Shown here: positions 25,210-34,265 of the stretch, piece after piece
How positions within the stretch are numbered: the stretch's first letter is position 1
Layout: every line of letters begins with the position of its first letter
Source: Fusibacter sp. 3D3
GTDB taxonomy: Bacteria > Bacillota > Clostridia > Peptostreptococcales > Acidaminobacteraceae
Reading direction: 5' to 3'
DNA: 64,000 nucleotides
Assembly: GCF_001748365.1 (NCBI RefSeq)
Contig: NZ_BDHH01000002.1
Coordinates: 355,023 to 419,022, forward strand
Made by a program: the position numbers and the translations under genes
Notes under the pieces: generated by a model
Seen by the model: only the letters and a program-made list of their open reading frames with translations
Told to the model about the DNA's origin: nothing
Databases searched by the model: none

Positions 25210-26607
25210 TTAGATTAATTTATATTTCTCAATTTTCTCATATAAACTCGTTCTGCTAATCCCAAGGAGCTTGGCTGCTTTTAATTTATTGTGCTGAACT
25301 GCAACGAGACAATTTGAAATCGTCGTCTTCTCAACTTCTTCTACAGCTTCTTTAAGATTTTGAATCTTGGGAATTTCGGTATAAACACTTTGATTTTTAA
25401 CAAGAATATATTGAGGCAAATGAAATAATTCAATGGTTTCATTGTCAACCATATTGATGGCGCGTTCAATGATGTTTTCAAGCTCTCTAATGTTACCTGG
25501 CCAGTTATATGCTTTAAGACATTCCAGTGCCTCCACCGTGATATTGCTCACATAATGCCCTAAACTGTTAGAAAGCTTCTCCATAAGTTTGAGTGATAAA
25601 AGCTCAATATCCTCTTTTCGATCTCTTAATGGTGGCACCTCAATATTGATAACATTTAGCCTGTAATAGAGGTCTTCCCTAAACTCATTTGCTTTAATCC
25701 GTTCGATCAAATTTCGATTTGTCGCAGCAATGATTCTACAGTCCACAGGAATCGTTTTATTACTGCCAATTCTTTCAATTTCACGCTCTTGTAATACTCT
25801 GAGAATTTTAACTTGCATATCTAGTGGCATATCTCCAATTTCATCAAGGAAAATCGTCCCACCGTTTGCGAGTTCAAATTTCCCGATTTTGCCTTGTTTC
25901 TTTGCACCTGTAAAAGCACCTTCTTCATATCCAAAGAGTTCCGATTCTAATAAATCTTTGGGAATCGCCGCACAGTTAATTTTGACAAAAGGGCCATCAA
26001 ACCGTTTTGAATCGTTGTGAATAGCATGTGCAAAAAGTTCTTTTCCAGTGCCACTTTCTCCCATGATTAAGACATTGGAATCCGTCTTAGCTGACTTTGA
26101 AGACATTGCCTTAACACGTTGCATGGTTAACGAATTGCCGATAATCGTATCCCATGAATATTTAGCGCCACGCATATTTTTCAACTCTTCTTGATAAATA
26201 GAAAGCTTGCCTTCAAGTAGCTTATTGCGTTCAAGAACTTCTTGCAGTTTTTTGAGATCATCAAATATGACCATTCCAAAGCCATAGAGTACTTCCCCAT
26301 CATCATCTAATACTGGAATTCGATGAACCAATGCCGTATGCCCGTTAGAAAATTTATGTTTGTAAGCAATTTCAGGTTTTTTGGATTTAAATACGTAAGG
26401 AAATCTCGTGTTCGGATCTATGACATTAACTTTCTTACCAATCAGTTCAGCTCTTGTATGACCCAAATACGCTGCAAATTCTTCATTGATCATCATGATT
26501 TCGGTTTCTTTATTGACCAAAATAATAGGCACTGGTATTGGGTCAAAAATTTGGTGCATGTTTTGAACAAAATAAGCGTCCAATAATGGACTTTCATTAC
26601 GTTTCAT
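25210..26607 (-). CDS. Sigma-54-dependent transcriptional activator (PAS-AAA+-Fis)
   Basis: A 465-residue enhancer-binding protein. An N-terminal PAS sensor (about 15-130, [22 protein letters not shown]) is followed by a short coiled linker and the AAA+ domain: Walker A GESGTGKE near 181, the sigma-54-contacting GAFTGA near 230, and Walker [13 protein letters not shown]-terminal Fis-type HTH ([20 protein letters not shown]) completes it. It has no receiver domain, so the signal is probably a small molecule or redox state read by the PAS domain. The -24/-12 promoter and dyad just downstream indicate it activates the KASIII/CoA-transferase operon. Confidence 0.95.
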   Translation of the reverse strand: MKRNESPLLDAYFVQNMHQIFDPIPVPIILVNKETEIMMINEEFAAYLGHTRAELIGKKVNVIDPNTRFPYVFKSKKPEIAYKHKFSNGHTALVHRIPVLDDDGEVLYGFGMVIFDDLKKLQEVLERNKLLEGKLSIYQEELKNMRGAKYSWDTIIGNSLTMQRVKAMSSKSAKTDSNVLIMGESGTGKELFAHAIHNDSKRFDGPFVKINCAAIPKDLLESELFGYEEGAFTGAKKQGKIGKFELANGGTIFLDEIGDMPLDMQVKILRVLQEREIERIGSNKTIPVDCRIIAATNRNLIERIKANEFREDLYYRLNVINIEVPPLRDRKEDIELLSLKLMEKLSNSLGHYVSNITVEALECLKAYNWPGNIRELENIIERAINMVDNETIELFHLPQYILVKNQSVYTEIPKIQNLKEAVEEVEKTTISNCLVAVQHNKLKAAKLLGISRTSLYEKIEKYKLI

Positions 26608-26883
26608 TATCTCACTTCCATCTCTTAAAGCATTTAATCATATTATATCGGATTCCTAAATAAATTGAAACCGATTTGATAGGATTATGTTCAACTATAA
26701 GTACTTGCAAATTTGATACCAATTGATCGCATTCGGAAATACGACATTCCATCCTAAGGTATTCAACTCAAATTTTCTATAGGCTGAAAAACTGCCACAA
26801 AACTGCCACGCAAATTCGTTGATTTATTTTACAAAATGTTCCGATGCTATCCGTGTCAAACTAATACTATAAAGGAGGTTAAT

Positions 26884-27636
26884 ATGAGAATTTCTAGTTC
26901 AGATCAACAATACTACATCAGTCAAACGCAAAAGCAAACCACATCAGGATCACAATCTTATGATGCTTCAACACTTGCACTTGCAAACGCTCTTTTTTCA
27001 ACTGCCACTTACGCTTCTGATTCAGATTCATCATCAAGCGTTGATCGTATCAAAAGCGATATGTTAAGTGATCCTAAAGTTCAGATGATGAAGCACAAAA
27101 TTAAAAGTATTGATGAAGGCGAAAGCACAAAAATGGAAACTATCAAAACTGCCATGGATAACGTCTCCGAATCTGATTTAGATGCTATGAGTCTTGAGGA
27201 TAAACAAGCGCTCTTAGCTTCTGTAGATTCTGCATTATCTGGCGAAGAAGCAAGCACAGCTGAAATCGAAGCACTTTCAGAAGACGAATTGACACAAATT
27301 CTTACAGATATTCAGGCGCAAGCTCAGCAAATGGCTCAAGGTCCAAGTGGTCCGGGTGGTCCGGGCGGTCTAGGCGGTCCAGGTGGTCCAGGTGGTCCAG
27401 GCGGTCTAGGTGGCGCCAGTGCTGTTTCTGATGTAGAAGATGATGATGATGAAATCAGCACGCTTCAAACGCTATTAGATGCATTATATGCAGAGGATGA
27501 AGACGAAGATAATACAACCACCGAAGCCTCATCTTCCACTAATTTTGCGTCTAATTTTCTCCAAAACTATGCGATTAGTCAATACTTAAGCTCCTCAAGT
27601 GTTAAAACAAATCCATTGTTTGATATTTCCGAGTAG
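26884..27636 (+). CDS. Hypothetical acidic low-complexity protein with Gly-Pro-Gly repeats
   Basis: A 250-residue protein whose ATG has a perfect AAAGGAGG site 6 bases upstream; an earlier in-frame ATG at 26836 lacks one. It has no signal peptide or membrane segment. The N-terminus is rich in Ser, Gln and Asp. The middle is helical and acidic (SEDELTQILTDIQAQAQQMAQ), then comes a collagen-like GPGG/GLGG tract (about 156-178), then a strongly acidic DDDD/EDEDED segment. I do not recognise the family. The composition suggests a flexible scaffold or calcium-binding protein, but that is only an inference. It is monocistronic with a strong terminator. Confidence 0.65.
   Translation: MRISSSDQQYYISQTQKQTTSGSQSYDASTLALANALFSTATYASDSDSSSSVDRIKSDMLSDPKVQMMKHKIKSIDEGESTKMETIKTAMDNVSESDLDAMSLEDKQALLASVDSALSGEEASTAEIEALSEDELTQILTDIQAQAQQMAQGPSGPGGPGGLGGPGGPGGPGGLGGASAVSDVEDDDDEISTLQTLLDALYAEDEDEDNTTTEASSSTNFASNFLQNYAISQYLSSSSVKTNPLFDISE
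27349..27413 (+). repeat. 9-bp tandem repeat coding GPG/GLG triplets
   Basis: Seven or so units of GGTCCAGGT-like sequence (variants GGTCCGGGC, GGTCTAGGC) encode a Gly-Pro-Gly/Gly-Leu-Gly tract in frame. The units are degenerate at third positions, so the array is not freshly expanded. Confidence 0.8.
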
Positions 27637-27672
27637 CTTTTCATTGAAATAAGCATGTGCTAAAAATTAGCA

Positions 27673-27716
27673 AAAAAAAAATAAGGCTTTGATTTAATCA
27701 AGCCTTATTTTTTTTA
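27673..27716. terminator. Bidirectional terminator between convergent genes
   Basis: AAATAAGGCTT/AAGCCTTATTT (27679-27689 and 27700-27710) form a perfect 11-bp stem, with an A-run on one side and a T-run on the other. The stop codon of the minus-strand gene lies inside the hairpin. Confidence 0.9.
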
Positions 27717-28042
27717 ATTATAAATCCAAATCCTCGAATGGTTTCTATTTGAATCTGCGCCTGAGCTTCTTTTAATTTCTTACGTAGCCTTTTTACAGTA
27801 TCATCTGTAGCGCGCGTCTCAATGGGGTACTCAATTTGCCAGATTTCATTTAACAATTCTTCTCGACTTATGGCTTTATTTTCATGCTCAGCAAGATACA
27901 CTAAAAATTGATACTCAAGCCGTGTCAGTGCTATTTCATTTCCTGATACCTCAACGCTCTGAGAACCACAGTAAATATGAACATTTTTGAGTTCAAATTC
28001 TCGATATTCATTCACGGATGGATTTCCCCACATTTTAGCCAC
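27698..28042 (-). CDS. Stand-alone OmpR/PhoB-type winged-helix DNA-binding protein
   Basis: A 114-residue protein that is essentially only the C-terminal effector domain of OmpR-family response regulators: ALTRLEYQFLVYLAEH, then AISREELLNEIW, DDTVKRLRKKLKEA, and the wing with IRGFGFII. The N-terminal ~25 residues replace the receiver domain, so control by phosphorylation is not expected. No sensor kinase is nearby. Its targets are unknown. Its stop codon overlaps the shared terminator with the preceding convergent gene. Confidence 0.82.
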   Translation of the reverse strand: MAKMWGNPSVNEYREFELKNVHIYCGSQSVEVSGNEIALTRLEYQFLVYLAEHENKAISREELLNEIWQIEYPIETRATDDTVKRLRKKLKEAQAQIQIETIRGFGFIIKKNKA

Positions 28043-28165
28043 GCCCCCTTAAAATAGGTCTATATGAATTCATATTATCCCCTAAATCTAAACTCATATT
28101 AAAACATTTCTTAATTTATTCTAAAATCGAATTTTATAAGCCTATTTTTTCATATCCATAAGGCG

Positions 28166-28208
28166 TAAAAAAACCACTGATATCCTCTGGATCATATCGG
28201 TGGTTTCT
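28166..28208 (-). terminator. Terminator after arcC
   Basis: On the minus strand AAACCACCGATAT and ATATCAGTGGTTT (with one G-U pair) form a 13-bp stem, followed by TTTT, just after the carbamate kinase stop codon. Confidence 0.85.
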
Positions 28209-28223
28209 AGATTTTGCGCATCT

Positions 28224-29171
28224 TTATTTATAATTGACAACCAGTGTTCCCGTAATGCCATCAATACCTTCTTTTGCTTTTTCAAGAGAAGTAATTAAAG
28301 CCTTACGCCCAGGTTTAGAATTTGCAAATTTAAGTGCCGCTTGTACTTTTGGAAGCATGCTTCCTGGTGCAAAATGACCTTCAGCAATATATTGATTTGC
28401 CTCTTCAGAAGATAGCGTGGATAACCATTTTTCTTCCGGTTTTCCAAAGTTAATCGCTACTTTTTCAACTGCCGTTAAAATGATTAAATAGTCAGCATCT
28501 AAAAGTTCAGCAATCTTTGCAGATGCAAAGTCTTTATCAATTACAGCAGGAATTCCAACAAGTGCATTTCCATCTCTGTAAACTGGAATACCACCACCAC
28601 CAACAGTAATGACAACATGTCCTTTTTCAACTAAAGCCTTAACCGTCTCTTTTTCGGCAACATCTATTGGCATTGGAGAAGCGACAACACGTCTGTATCC
28701 CCTACCAGCATCTTCTACCATGACATAACCTTTTTCGGCAACCATTTGCTCTGCTTCTTCTTTTGAATAAAAAGCACCAATAGGTTTGGTTGGATTTTGA
28801 AATGCGGGGTCATTTTTATCAACAATAACCTGAGTAATGACAGTTGCAACTGGTATCGCCATATTTCTATTTAAGAGCTCTTCTCTGATGGCATTTTGAA
28901 GATGATATCCAATATAACCTTGGCTCATGGCGCCACACTCAGGAAAAGGCATTTCAGGTGTTTTGGCTTCAGATTGTGAAGCCGTTGACATTGCAAGGTT
29001 AATCATGCCAACTTGTGGTCCATTACCATGTGCTAATATAACTTCATGTCCTGCCACAATGAGATCAACGATTGGTTTTGCCGTATGTTTAACGAGTTGT
29101 AATTGTTCTTCTGGATTCTTTCCAAGTGCATTACCGCCTAGAGCGACAACGATTTTATCCTTCATTTTCAT
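28224..29171 (-). CDS. arcC: Carbamate kinase
   Basis: A 315-residue kinase making ATP from carbamoyl phosphate in the last step of the arginine deiminase pathway. It begins KIVVALGGNALG, with LAHGNGPQVGMI near residue 45, and contains VVASPMPIDV, ITVGGGGIPV and the D-K-D motif in AVIDKDFASAKIAELLDAD. Its length is normal for ArcC. It is last of three co-oriented genes after ornithine carbamoyltransferase (98-base gap) and is followed by a terminator. It lets the cell gain ATP from arginine. Confidence 0.96.
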   Translation of the reverse strand: MKMKDKIVVALGGNALGKNPEEQLQLVKHTAKPIVDLIVAGHEVILAHGNGPQVGMINLAMSTASQSEAKTPEMPFPECGAMSQGYIGYHLQNAIREELLNRNMAIPVATVITQVIVDKNDPAFQNPTKPIGAFYSKEEAEQMVAEKGYVMVEDAGRGYRRVVASPMPIDVAEKETVKALVEKGHVVITVGGGGIPVYRDGNALVGIPAVIDKDFASAKIAELLDADYLIILTAVEKVAINFGKPEEKWLSTLSSEEANQYIAEGHFAPGSMLPKVQAALKFANSKPGRKALITSLEKAKEGIDGITGTLVVNYK

Positions 29172-29269
29172 AAAAAAGCCCTCCTATAACTTATATAATG
29201 TATAAGCGCCTCATGTAGAGGCGCAATATAATCATACAAGCTGCTATTTAATAGTACAATGTTAAAGGA

Positions 29270-30262
29270 TTACAAATTACCTGCAGTTGAAACCATAATG
29301 GCTTTGATTGTGTGCATTCTGTTTTCTGCTTCATCAAATACAACTGAATGTTTGCTTCTGAACACTTCGTCAGTAACTTCCATTTCATCGATACCGTGAG
29401 CTTCTTTAACTTGAACGCCAACTTCAGTCATTTGATCATGGAATGCTGGTAAACAGTGCATGAAAATCACATCGTTGTTTTCAGTTTTCTTGATCATTTC
29501 CATATTGACTTGGTATGGCTTTAATTGTTTGATTCTCTCAGCGAACATATGCTCTTCGCCCATTGAAACCCAAACATCTGTATATATAACATCTGCGCCT
29601 TTAACAGCATCTACAGATTCACTTAATTCAATTTGTCCACCAGTTGCTTTACAAACTTCTTTCATTTCAGCAACAAGCGCTTCAGTTGGCCATAATTCTT
29701 TTGGTGCAAGCGCAACGAAATGCATGCCCATTTTAGCAGCACCGATCATTAATGAGTTCCCCATATTATTTCTCGCATCACCTGCATAGACAAATTTAAC
29801 TTTGTTAAGCGGTTTAGCAACATGTTCCATAATGGTTAAAAAATCTGCTAAAATTTGAGTTGGGTGATACATATCTGTTAATCCATTCCAAACTGGAACG
29901 CCAGCAAATTTCGCTAAATCTTCAACTGTTTCTTGCTTAAACCCTCTAAATTCAATCCCATCATAAAATCTACCGAGCACTTTAGCCGTATCTTCAATAC
30001 TCTCTTTTTTACCCATTTGGCTATTGGTTAAGAAAGTAACTTGAGCGCCCTCATCAAATGCCGCAACTTCAAATGCACATCTTGTTCTAGTAGAAGCTTT
30101 TTCAAATAACAATACGATATTTTTGCCTTCTAATAGATTGCCTCTAATTCCAGCACGTTTTTTAGCTTTTAAATCTTTTGAAAGATCCAATAAATATCTA
30201 ATTTCTTCAGATGTAAAGTCTTTTAAAGTCAATAAATGTCTTCCTTTTAAATTTACAGGCAT
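29270..30262 (-). CDS. arcB: Ornithine carbamoyltransferase, catabolic
   Basis: A 330-residue transferase. The carbamoyl-phosphate motif STRTRC is near residue 56, with HPTQ near 134, DVWVSMGEE (the ornithine-binding SMG loop) and HCLPAFHD near 270. Lying between arcA and arcC, it should run in the catabolic direction, splitting citrulline into ornithine and carbamoyl phosphate. The reaction is reversible and an anabolic role cannot be excluded from sequence alone. The start has a strong AAGGAGGAAC site. Confidence 0.95.
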   Translation of the reverse strand: MPVNLKGRHLLTLKDFTSEEIRYLLDLSKDLKAKKRAGIRGNLLEGKNIVLLFEKASTRTRCAFEVAAFDEGAQVTFLTNSQMGKKESIEDTAKVLGRFYDGIEFRGFKQETVEDLAKFAGVPVWNGLTDMYHPTQILADFLTIMEHVAKPLNKVKFVYAGDARNNMGNSLMIGAAKMGMHFVALAPKELWPTEALVAEMKEVCKATGGQIELSESVDAVKGADVIYTDVWVSMGEEHMFAERIKQLKPYQVNMEMIKKTENNDVIFMHCLPAFHDQMTEVGVQVKEAHGIDEMEVTDEVFRSKHSVVFDEAENRMHTIKAIMVSTAGNL

Positions 30263-30358
30263 GAGCTGTTCCTCCTTAAAAATGGTTTGAAATATATCTT
30301 TGCTTAAGTGGCGTTAATTACCTACAACATCATTTTACCCTATGTTATAGCATTATGC

Positions 30359-30375
30359 ATCTCAATTATTGAGAT
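30359..30375. promoter_or_regulatory. Perfect palindrome in the arcA-arcB gap
   Basis: ATCTCAAT-T-ATTGAGAT is a perfect 8-bp dyad with a single central base, about 100 bases upstream of arcB in the 224-base gap. It could be an operator or a short structure. No terminator-like T-run adjoins it, and nothing else was recognised in the gap. Confidence 0.35.
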
Positions 30376-30486
30376 TTGAACTTAATATTCTGCCTTATGA
30401 TTGATCTTCTTATTATAAATGATAAACCTTTGAGTAACTCTAAGGTCAACTGTTTTTTTTGAATTTTATAATTAAAGTTAAACCCC

Positions 30487-31719
30487 TTATAATTTATCCC
30501 TATAAAGTGGCATAGACATGCATCTTGGGCCTCCACGACCTCGGGATAATTCCGACGATGGGATGATGTGCAGTTTTACCCCTTCCTCTTCTAAAAGTCT
30601 ATTGGTCACATGATTTCTTGAATAAACAATAACTTCTCCCGGTGCTATGGCAAGTGTATTGGAACCATCATTCCACTGTTCTCTTCCAGCATCAATTCCT
30701 CTTTTCCCACCACATCGAATCAATTTCACTTGGTCTCCCTCAAGATATTTCGTTAAGATATCCTCTAGTTTTTTCGTTTCCTTTTCAATCACATACTCAC
30801 CTTTACTGTCGCCCCTTTGAATTGAATACACCGTTAACGGCCCTTCAATTTCAGGATGTATCGTGAATTTATTATGATCTACCATCGTAAATACAGTATC
30901 CAAATGCATAAAAGCACGTTCCTTTGGAATGTCAAATGCTAAAATGGTTTCAAAAGGTTGGCCATCTGCAAAAACCCGTTTGGCGATTGTATCAATCGCA
31001 GCTGCATCCGTTCTTTGAGACACACCAATTGCAATAACTTTATCACTTAACACAAGTTCATCGCCACCTTCTATTGAATAAGGTTGATCTCGATCATACC
31101 AATAAGGTATAGATGCATCCTTAAACATGGCGTGATATTTAAAGATATACTTTGCAAAAATGGTCTCTCTTCTTCTGGTTACAGTTCTCATTTTGTTAAG
31201 TGATATGCCTGTGCCAATAGTTGCAAACGGATCTCTTGTAAAATACAGATTTGGCATTGGGTCTACCACAAAAGGATAATCCGATTCGATCATATCTGCT
31301 AAAGAATAAGATAAACCTACTTTGAATTCTTCGCGCCTAATCCCCGCCATCATCTTATCCACGAGCATTTGATCATCACAAAAACTTTGATAATAAGCTG
31401 TCACTTGATCCATTCTCGTTTTGTTGAGAATCCCTGCTTCCTTTACGAACTCTTCTATAAAAATTTGCTTTACGGACTCATCTTTAATGGTTTCAGCCAT
31501 TAATTTCTCAAGGTAGAGCACTTCAACACCATTGCGCTTAAATACATCAGCAAAAGCATCGTGTTCTTCACGTGCAACTTTTAGATAAGGAATATCATCG
31601 AATAGCAGTCTTTCCATCAAGTCCGGTGTCAAGTTTTCGATTTCTTCACCAGGTCTGTGTAGCAGTACTTTTTTAAGTTTTCCGATTTCCGAATAGACTT
31701 GTAATCCATTGTGATTCAT
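30487..31719 (-). CDS. arcA: Arginine deiminase
   Basis: A 410-residue enzyme that hydrolyses arginine to citrulline and ammonia. Family motifs are present: [12 protein letters not shown] near the start, [49 protein letters not shown], and the C-terminal [11 protein letters not shown] with the catalytic cysteine. I start it at the ATG of [11 protein letters not shown], 5 bases after AGAGGGG; an upstream in-frame start lacks a site. It is the first gene of an arcA-arcB-arcC set with no arginine/ornithine antiporter gene alongside. Confidence 0.96.
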   Translation of the reverse strand: MNHNGLQVYSEIGKLKKVLLHRPGEEIENLTPDLMERLLFDDIPYLKVAREEHDAFADVFKRNGVEVLYLEKLMAETIKDESVKQIFIEEFVKEAGILNKTRMDQVTAYYQSFCDDQMLVDKMMAGIRREEFKVGLSYSLADMIESDYPFVVDPMPNLYFTRDPFATIGTGISLNKMRTVTRRRETIFAKYIFKYHAMFKDASIPYWYDRDQPYSIEGGDELVLSDKVIAIGVSQRTDAAAIDTIAKRVFADGQPFETILAFDIPKERAFMHLDTVFTMVDHNKFTIHPEIEGPLTVYSIQRGDSKGEYVIEKETKKLEDILTKYLEGDQVKLIRCGGKRGIDAGREQWNDGSNTLAIAPGEVIVYSRNHVTNRLLEEEGVKLHIIPSSELSRGRGGPRCMSMPLYRDKL

Positions 31720-31784
31720 ATTAACCCCTCTTTCAGCCACCACCAGATTATGGTATTTTATTCATTGTGTTAACCTTCTCACTT

Positions 31785-31814
31785 AGTATACCACTTCTTT
31801 TTTAATTTTATCAA
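31785..31814 (-). promoter_or_regulatory. arcA promoter
   Basis: On the minus strand TTGATA (complement of 31809-31814) and TATACT (complement of 31785-31790) have an 18-base spacer, about 65 bases upstream of the arcA start codon. Confidence 0.7.
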
Positions 31815-31864
31815 CCCCTGTTTTTCAATGTTTTCAAGATGTTGTTGTTTTTTTATACACGTCG

Positions 31865-31893
31865 TGCATATTCATCCAGTGAATAAAATTACA
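31865..31893. promoter_or_regulatory. Possible ArgR/AhrC boxes upstream of the arcA promoter
   Basis: TGCATATTCATCCA (31865-31878) and TGAATAAAATTACA (31880-31893) each resemble the ARG-box half pattern TGNATWWWWATNCA with one mismatch. They lie about 50-80 bases upstream of the -35 element, where AhrC could act as activator. Their spacing is shorter than in typical ArgR tandem sites, so the call is tentative. No gene was seen in the rest of the 31815-32112 interval. Confidence 0.35.
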
Positions 31894-32112
31894 TATTTTT
31901 ACACTCTCAGGCGTTCATTTACCCCTTCACTGACTTATACCTTTTATAGCGTCCAAATAACCACAACCCCAATTGTATATTAATGAATTAGATTTAATAA
32001 AATTGTTCCCTATTTTTTTAAATTTTCTCACAATTCTGGTGTTTCTATTTCATGCGCATCACATTTGCCCTAATTTTTTTGGCTCAATTCCAGTCGCATT
32101 CAAATTTTAGGC

Positions 32113-32142
32113 AAAAAAAAATAAGGTTCCCAGCCTTATTTT
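32113..32142 (-). terminator. Terminator after veg
   Basis: A 9-bp stem, AAAATAAGG/CCTTATTTT, is followed on the minus strand by a run of T residues immediately after the veg stop codon. Confidence 0.85.
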
Positions 32143-32408
32143 CATGATACCTTTATTTTATCGGTCGTACCCAAAATTGTAACTTCAACAGACTCTGTTA
32201 ATATGTCTGAGTAGCTAAATGACACTGTTCTCTCCGAATCTCTACCTTCATCAACACGAACGGTAAAAACGCTTGGAAACGCATCTTGTATGATGCCTTC
32301 TCTTACCTTTGCTTTACGTTTTCCCTTATTCGTTCTTAGGATGACCTTTTTACCCAAACAGTCTTGTACATTTTTTTTGATATCGTCTAATGTCTGTCTA
32401 GTTGCCAA
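32142..32408 (-). CDS. veg: Veg family protein
   Basis: An 88-residue protein matching Veg, a small, highly expressed Firmicute protein linked to biofilm formation in Bacillus. Conserved stretches are TLDDIKKNVQDCLGKKVILRTNKGKRK, broken here for length, then FPSVFTVRVDE and VSFSYSDILTESVEV. An ATG at 32420 is in frame but has AAGG directly abutting it. The TTG at 32406-32408 has GGTGG five bases upstream and gives an N-terminus aligned with known Veg, so I prefer it. Two consensus promoters precede it. Confidence 0.88.
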   Translation of the reverse strand: MATRQTLDDIKKNVQDCLGKKVILRTNKGKRKAKVREGIIQDAFPSVFTVRVDEGRDSERTVSFSYSDILTESVEVTILGTTDKIKVS

Positions 32409-32441
32409 CTCTACCACCATCCTTATACTATAGCTAAATTT

Positions 32442-32470
32442 ATTGTATCATTACAGACATAAATTGTCAA
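32442..32470 (-). promoter_or_regulatory. veg promoter, proximal
   Basis: On the minus strand TTGACA (complement of 32465-32470), a 17-base spacer and TACAAT (complement of 32442-32447) form a near-perfect SigA promoter. Confidence 0.85.
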
Positions 32471-32472
32471 CT

Positions 32473-32501
32473 ATTATACAACGTCTCTTAAACATTGTCA
32501 A
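32473..32501 (-). promoter_or_regulatory. veg promoter, distal (perfect consensus)
   Basis: On the minus strand TTGACA (complement of 32496-32501), a 17-base spacer and TATAAT (complement of 32473-32478) are an exact SigA consensus promoter, set 31 bases upstream of the proximal one. Tandem strong promoters suit the high expression known for veg. Confidence 0.88.
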
Positions 32502-32552
32502 TACTCATTTTCTACATTTTAATTACTTTTTCTCTAATATGTTAACAAATAT

Positions 32553-33401
32553 TTAACAATTTGCAAAAAAGTTTACTACGCTTTTTATCCCATCTCTATA
32601 GTACTTTTCACCTAGATAAAGTGGCGCTGCTTCTATAATGACGGGTTTTTCAGTATTGGATATGATTTCCAAAACTTTTAAAGTGTCAAAAGCCCAGCCA
32701 TCTTCTACACGCTGTTCAACATGAGGAACAATATGCTTAAATTTCTGATAGTATTCGCTGCTGGCATAAACGCCTTCTCCTTTTGTCGTCCACAAATGAA
32801 AAGCATCTGCTACTTCTGATAAATTTTTAAGTATGTTCATAAAATCGAAACCCCAGATCTTGGAGGCAAAATAAAGGTGCCCTGTATCCACCAGAATTCC
32901 TAAATTTGAAAATTTGAGTATTTCATCTATCCACATTTGCGGTTTATAAAAATTCACATTAGAGCCAAAGTACTCAAGCAGTAATTTAACCTTGTATCGT
33001 CTGGCGAGCGCATTTATCTTTGCAAGTACAACTCTAAGCCTATCGACAAAGAGTTCTTCTGCCTCAATCACATGGATTACACCTGGAAAATGTAGCACAT
33101 AATACTCGATATCATATTTTGAAAGCGCACTTAAATTGAGTTCAATCATTTCAAATGCAATTTCACCATCTTGCTCCAAAAAAAAAGCATCCAAATAGTC
33201 TCTTGTAAATCGCTCTGGCAGCTCAATCGGCAAATGTACAGACAAAGGGATTTTAAGCCTGTTTGCACGCTGAATTTCATCATAAACTTTCTTTTGATGC
33301 ATTTTAAAAGTGCCTTCTCTTCCAAGGCAAACTTCTACACACTCTAACTTGTATTGACTTAATGCCTCTATATTGAAATGAACTGTATTCGTACCCAGCA
33401 T
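32553..33401 (-). CDS. TIM-barrel protein, xylose isomerase/AP endonuclease 2-like superfamily
   Basis: A 282-residue protein with the sugar-phosphate isomerase/epimerase barrel pattern: VHLPIELPERF near residue 58, EYYVLHFPGV near 98, LLLEYFGSNVNF near 147, GILVDTGHLYFASKIWGFDF near 178 and a late AFHLWTTKGEGV. The His and Glu positions fit a metal-binding site. Members include endonuclease IV, hexose-phosphate epimerases and many unassigned enzymes, so the reaction cannot be named. It is transcribed alone upstream of veg. Confidence 0.7.
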   Translation of the reverse strand: MLGTNTVHFNIEALSQYKLECVEVCLGREGTFKMHQKKVYDEIQRANRLKIPLSVHLPIELPERFTRDYLDAFFLEQDGEIAFEMIELNLSALSKYDIEYYVLHFPGVIHVIEAEELFVDRLRVVLAKINALARRYKVKLLLEYFGSNVNFYKPQMWIDEILKFSNLGILVDTGHLYFASKIWGFDFMNILKNLSEVADAFHLWTTKGEGVYASSEYYQKFKHIVPHVEQRVEDGWAFDTLKVLEIISNTEKPVIIEAAPLYLGEKYYRDGIKSVVNFFANC

Positions 33402-33561
33402 TGGTCACCTCTCGTTTAATTATTTAATGCTTTTTTAATACCTCGTTTTATATGAAATTTGATAAAATAAGAGTAAGAAATTTACTTTGGACTCTCATAT
33501 TTTATCATAATCCGACACGATGTAAAACGTGCCGATTAATCAACGAAAGGAGCGATTTCCC

Positions 33562-33780
33562 ATGATTAAAAATTTGAGTATCACATTTGTTTTTTTGATA
33601 GTCTGCCTTATAGGCGCATCTGTCACAACGATATTTCTCCCGGCTGCACATTTGCTCGTCATCACTATTAACATCGCAGCTGTAGGGCTTCTAATCATTG
33701 GAATCGCATTGATCATCACTTTAATTATCGATCGTTATCGAGATTATAAAAAAGAAAATGATGATTACAAAAAGTATTGA
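33562..33780 (+). CDS. Small membrane protein with two transmembrane segments
   Basis: A 72-residue protein starting at an ATG with AAGGAG 9 bases upstream; the longer in-frame start at 33529 has no site. Two hydrophobic helices (about 6-26 and 31-55) are followed by a charged tail with Lys, Asp and Tyr. I recognise no family. It is cotranscribed with the YbjQ-like gene 34 bases downstream. Confidence 0.65.
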   Translation: MIKNLSITFVFLIVCLIGASVTTIFLPAAHLLVITINIAAVGLLIIGIALIITLIIDRYRDYKKENDDYKKY

Positions 33781-33813
33781 TAATTCTAGTGTTTACTCAA
33801 AGGAGGCGTTTCT

Positions 33814-34131
33814 ATGTTGTTGGTTAATACACCTGATATTCCTGGCAAAAATATCATTCGGACAATTGGGCTGGTAAGAGGTAGTACGATTCGCGCAAAA
33901 CACATTGGTAAAGACATCACTTCAGCTTTCCGTCATCTCGTAGGGGGAGAAATGAAAGAATACAGCGAAATGCTAAATGAAGCTCGGCAAATCGCAACTA
34001 AACTCATGGTAGATGAAGCTACTGAACAAGGTGCAAATGCCATCATTAACGTTCGATATACCACTTCAAGTGTTATCCAAGGTGCCGCTGAAATTTTAGC
34101 TTATGGTACTGCCGTTATCGTTGAAGACTAG
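33814..34131 (+). CDS. YbjQ/UPF0145 (DUF74) family protein
   Basis: A 105-residue soluble protein of the YbjQ family. It begins MLLVNTPDIPGKNIIRTIGLVRGSTI and has the GGEMKEYSEMLNEARQIA helix and GANAIINVRYTTSSV, with an AEILAYGTAVIV ending. Members form pentameric rings; a heavy-metal-binding role has been suggested but is not established. Its ribosome binding site is AAAGGAGG. It follows the small membrane protein in a two-gene unit and is followed by a terminator. Confidence 0.9.
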   Translation: MLLVNTPDIPGKNIIRTIGLVRGSTIRAKHIGKDITSAFRHLVGGEMKEYSEMLNEARQIATKLMVDEATEQGANAIINVRYTTSSVIQGAAEILAYGTAVIVED

Positions 34132-34173
34132 GTTATGCATGAAAAGACTCCTCAAAAAAGAGGACGGTGCACT

Positions 34174-34214
34174 AAGCTCTTAATTTTCTATTGAAAATTT
34201 TAGAGCTTTTTTTG
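34174..34214 (+). terminator. Terminator after the YbjQ-family gene
   Basis: AAGCTCT/AGAGCTT outer and AATTTTC/GAAAATT inner stems close a small loop and are followed by seven T residues on the plus strand. Confidence 0.9.
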
Positions 34215-34265
34215 TAGATCATATGATTATTGTAAAACATGTTTTTTGACATCCTCATTAAATCA

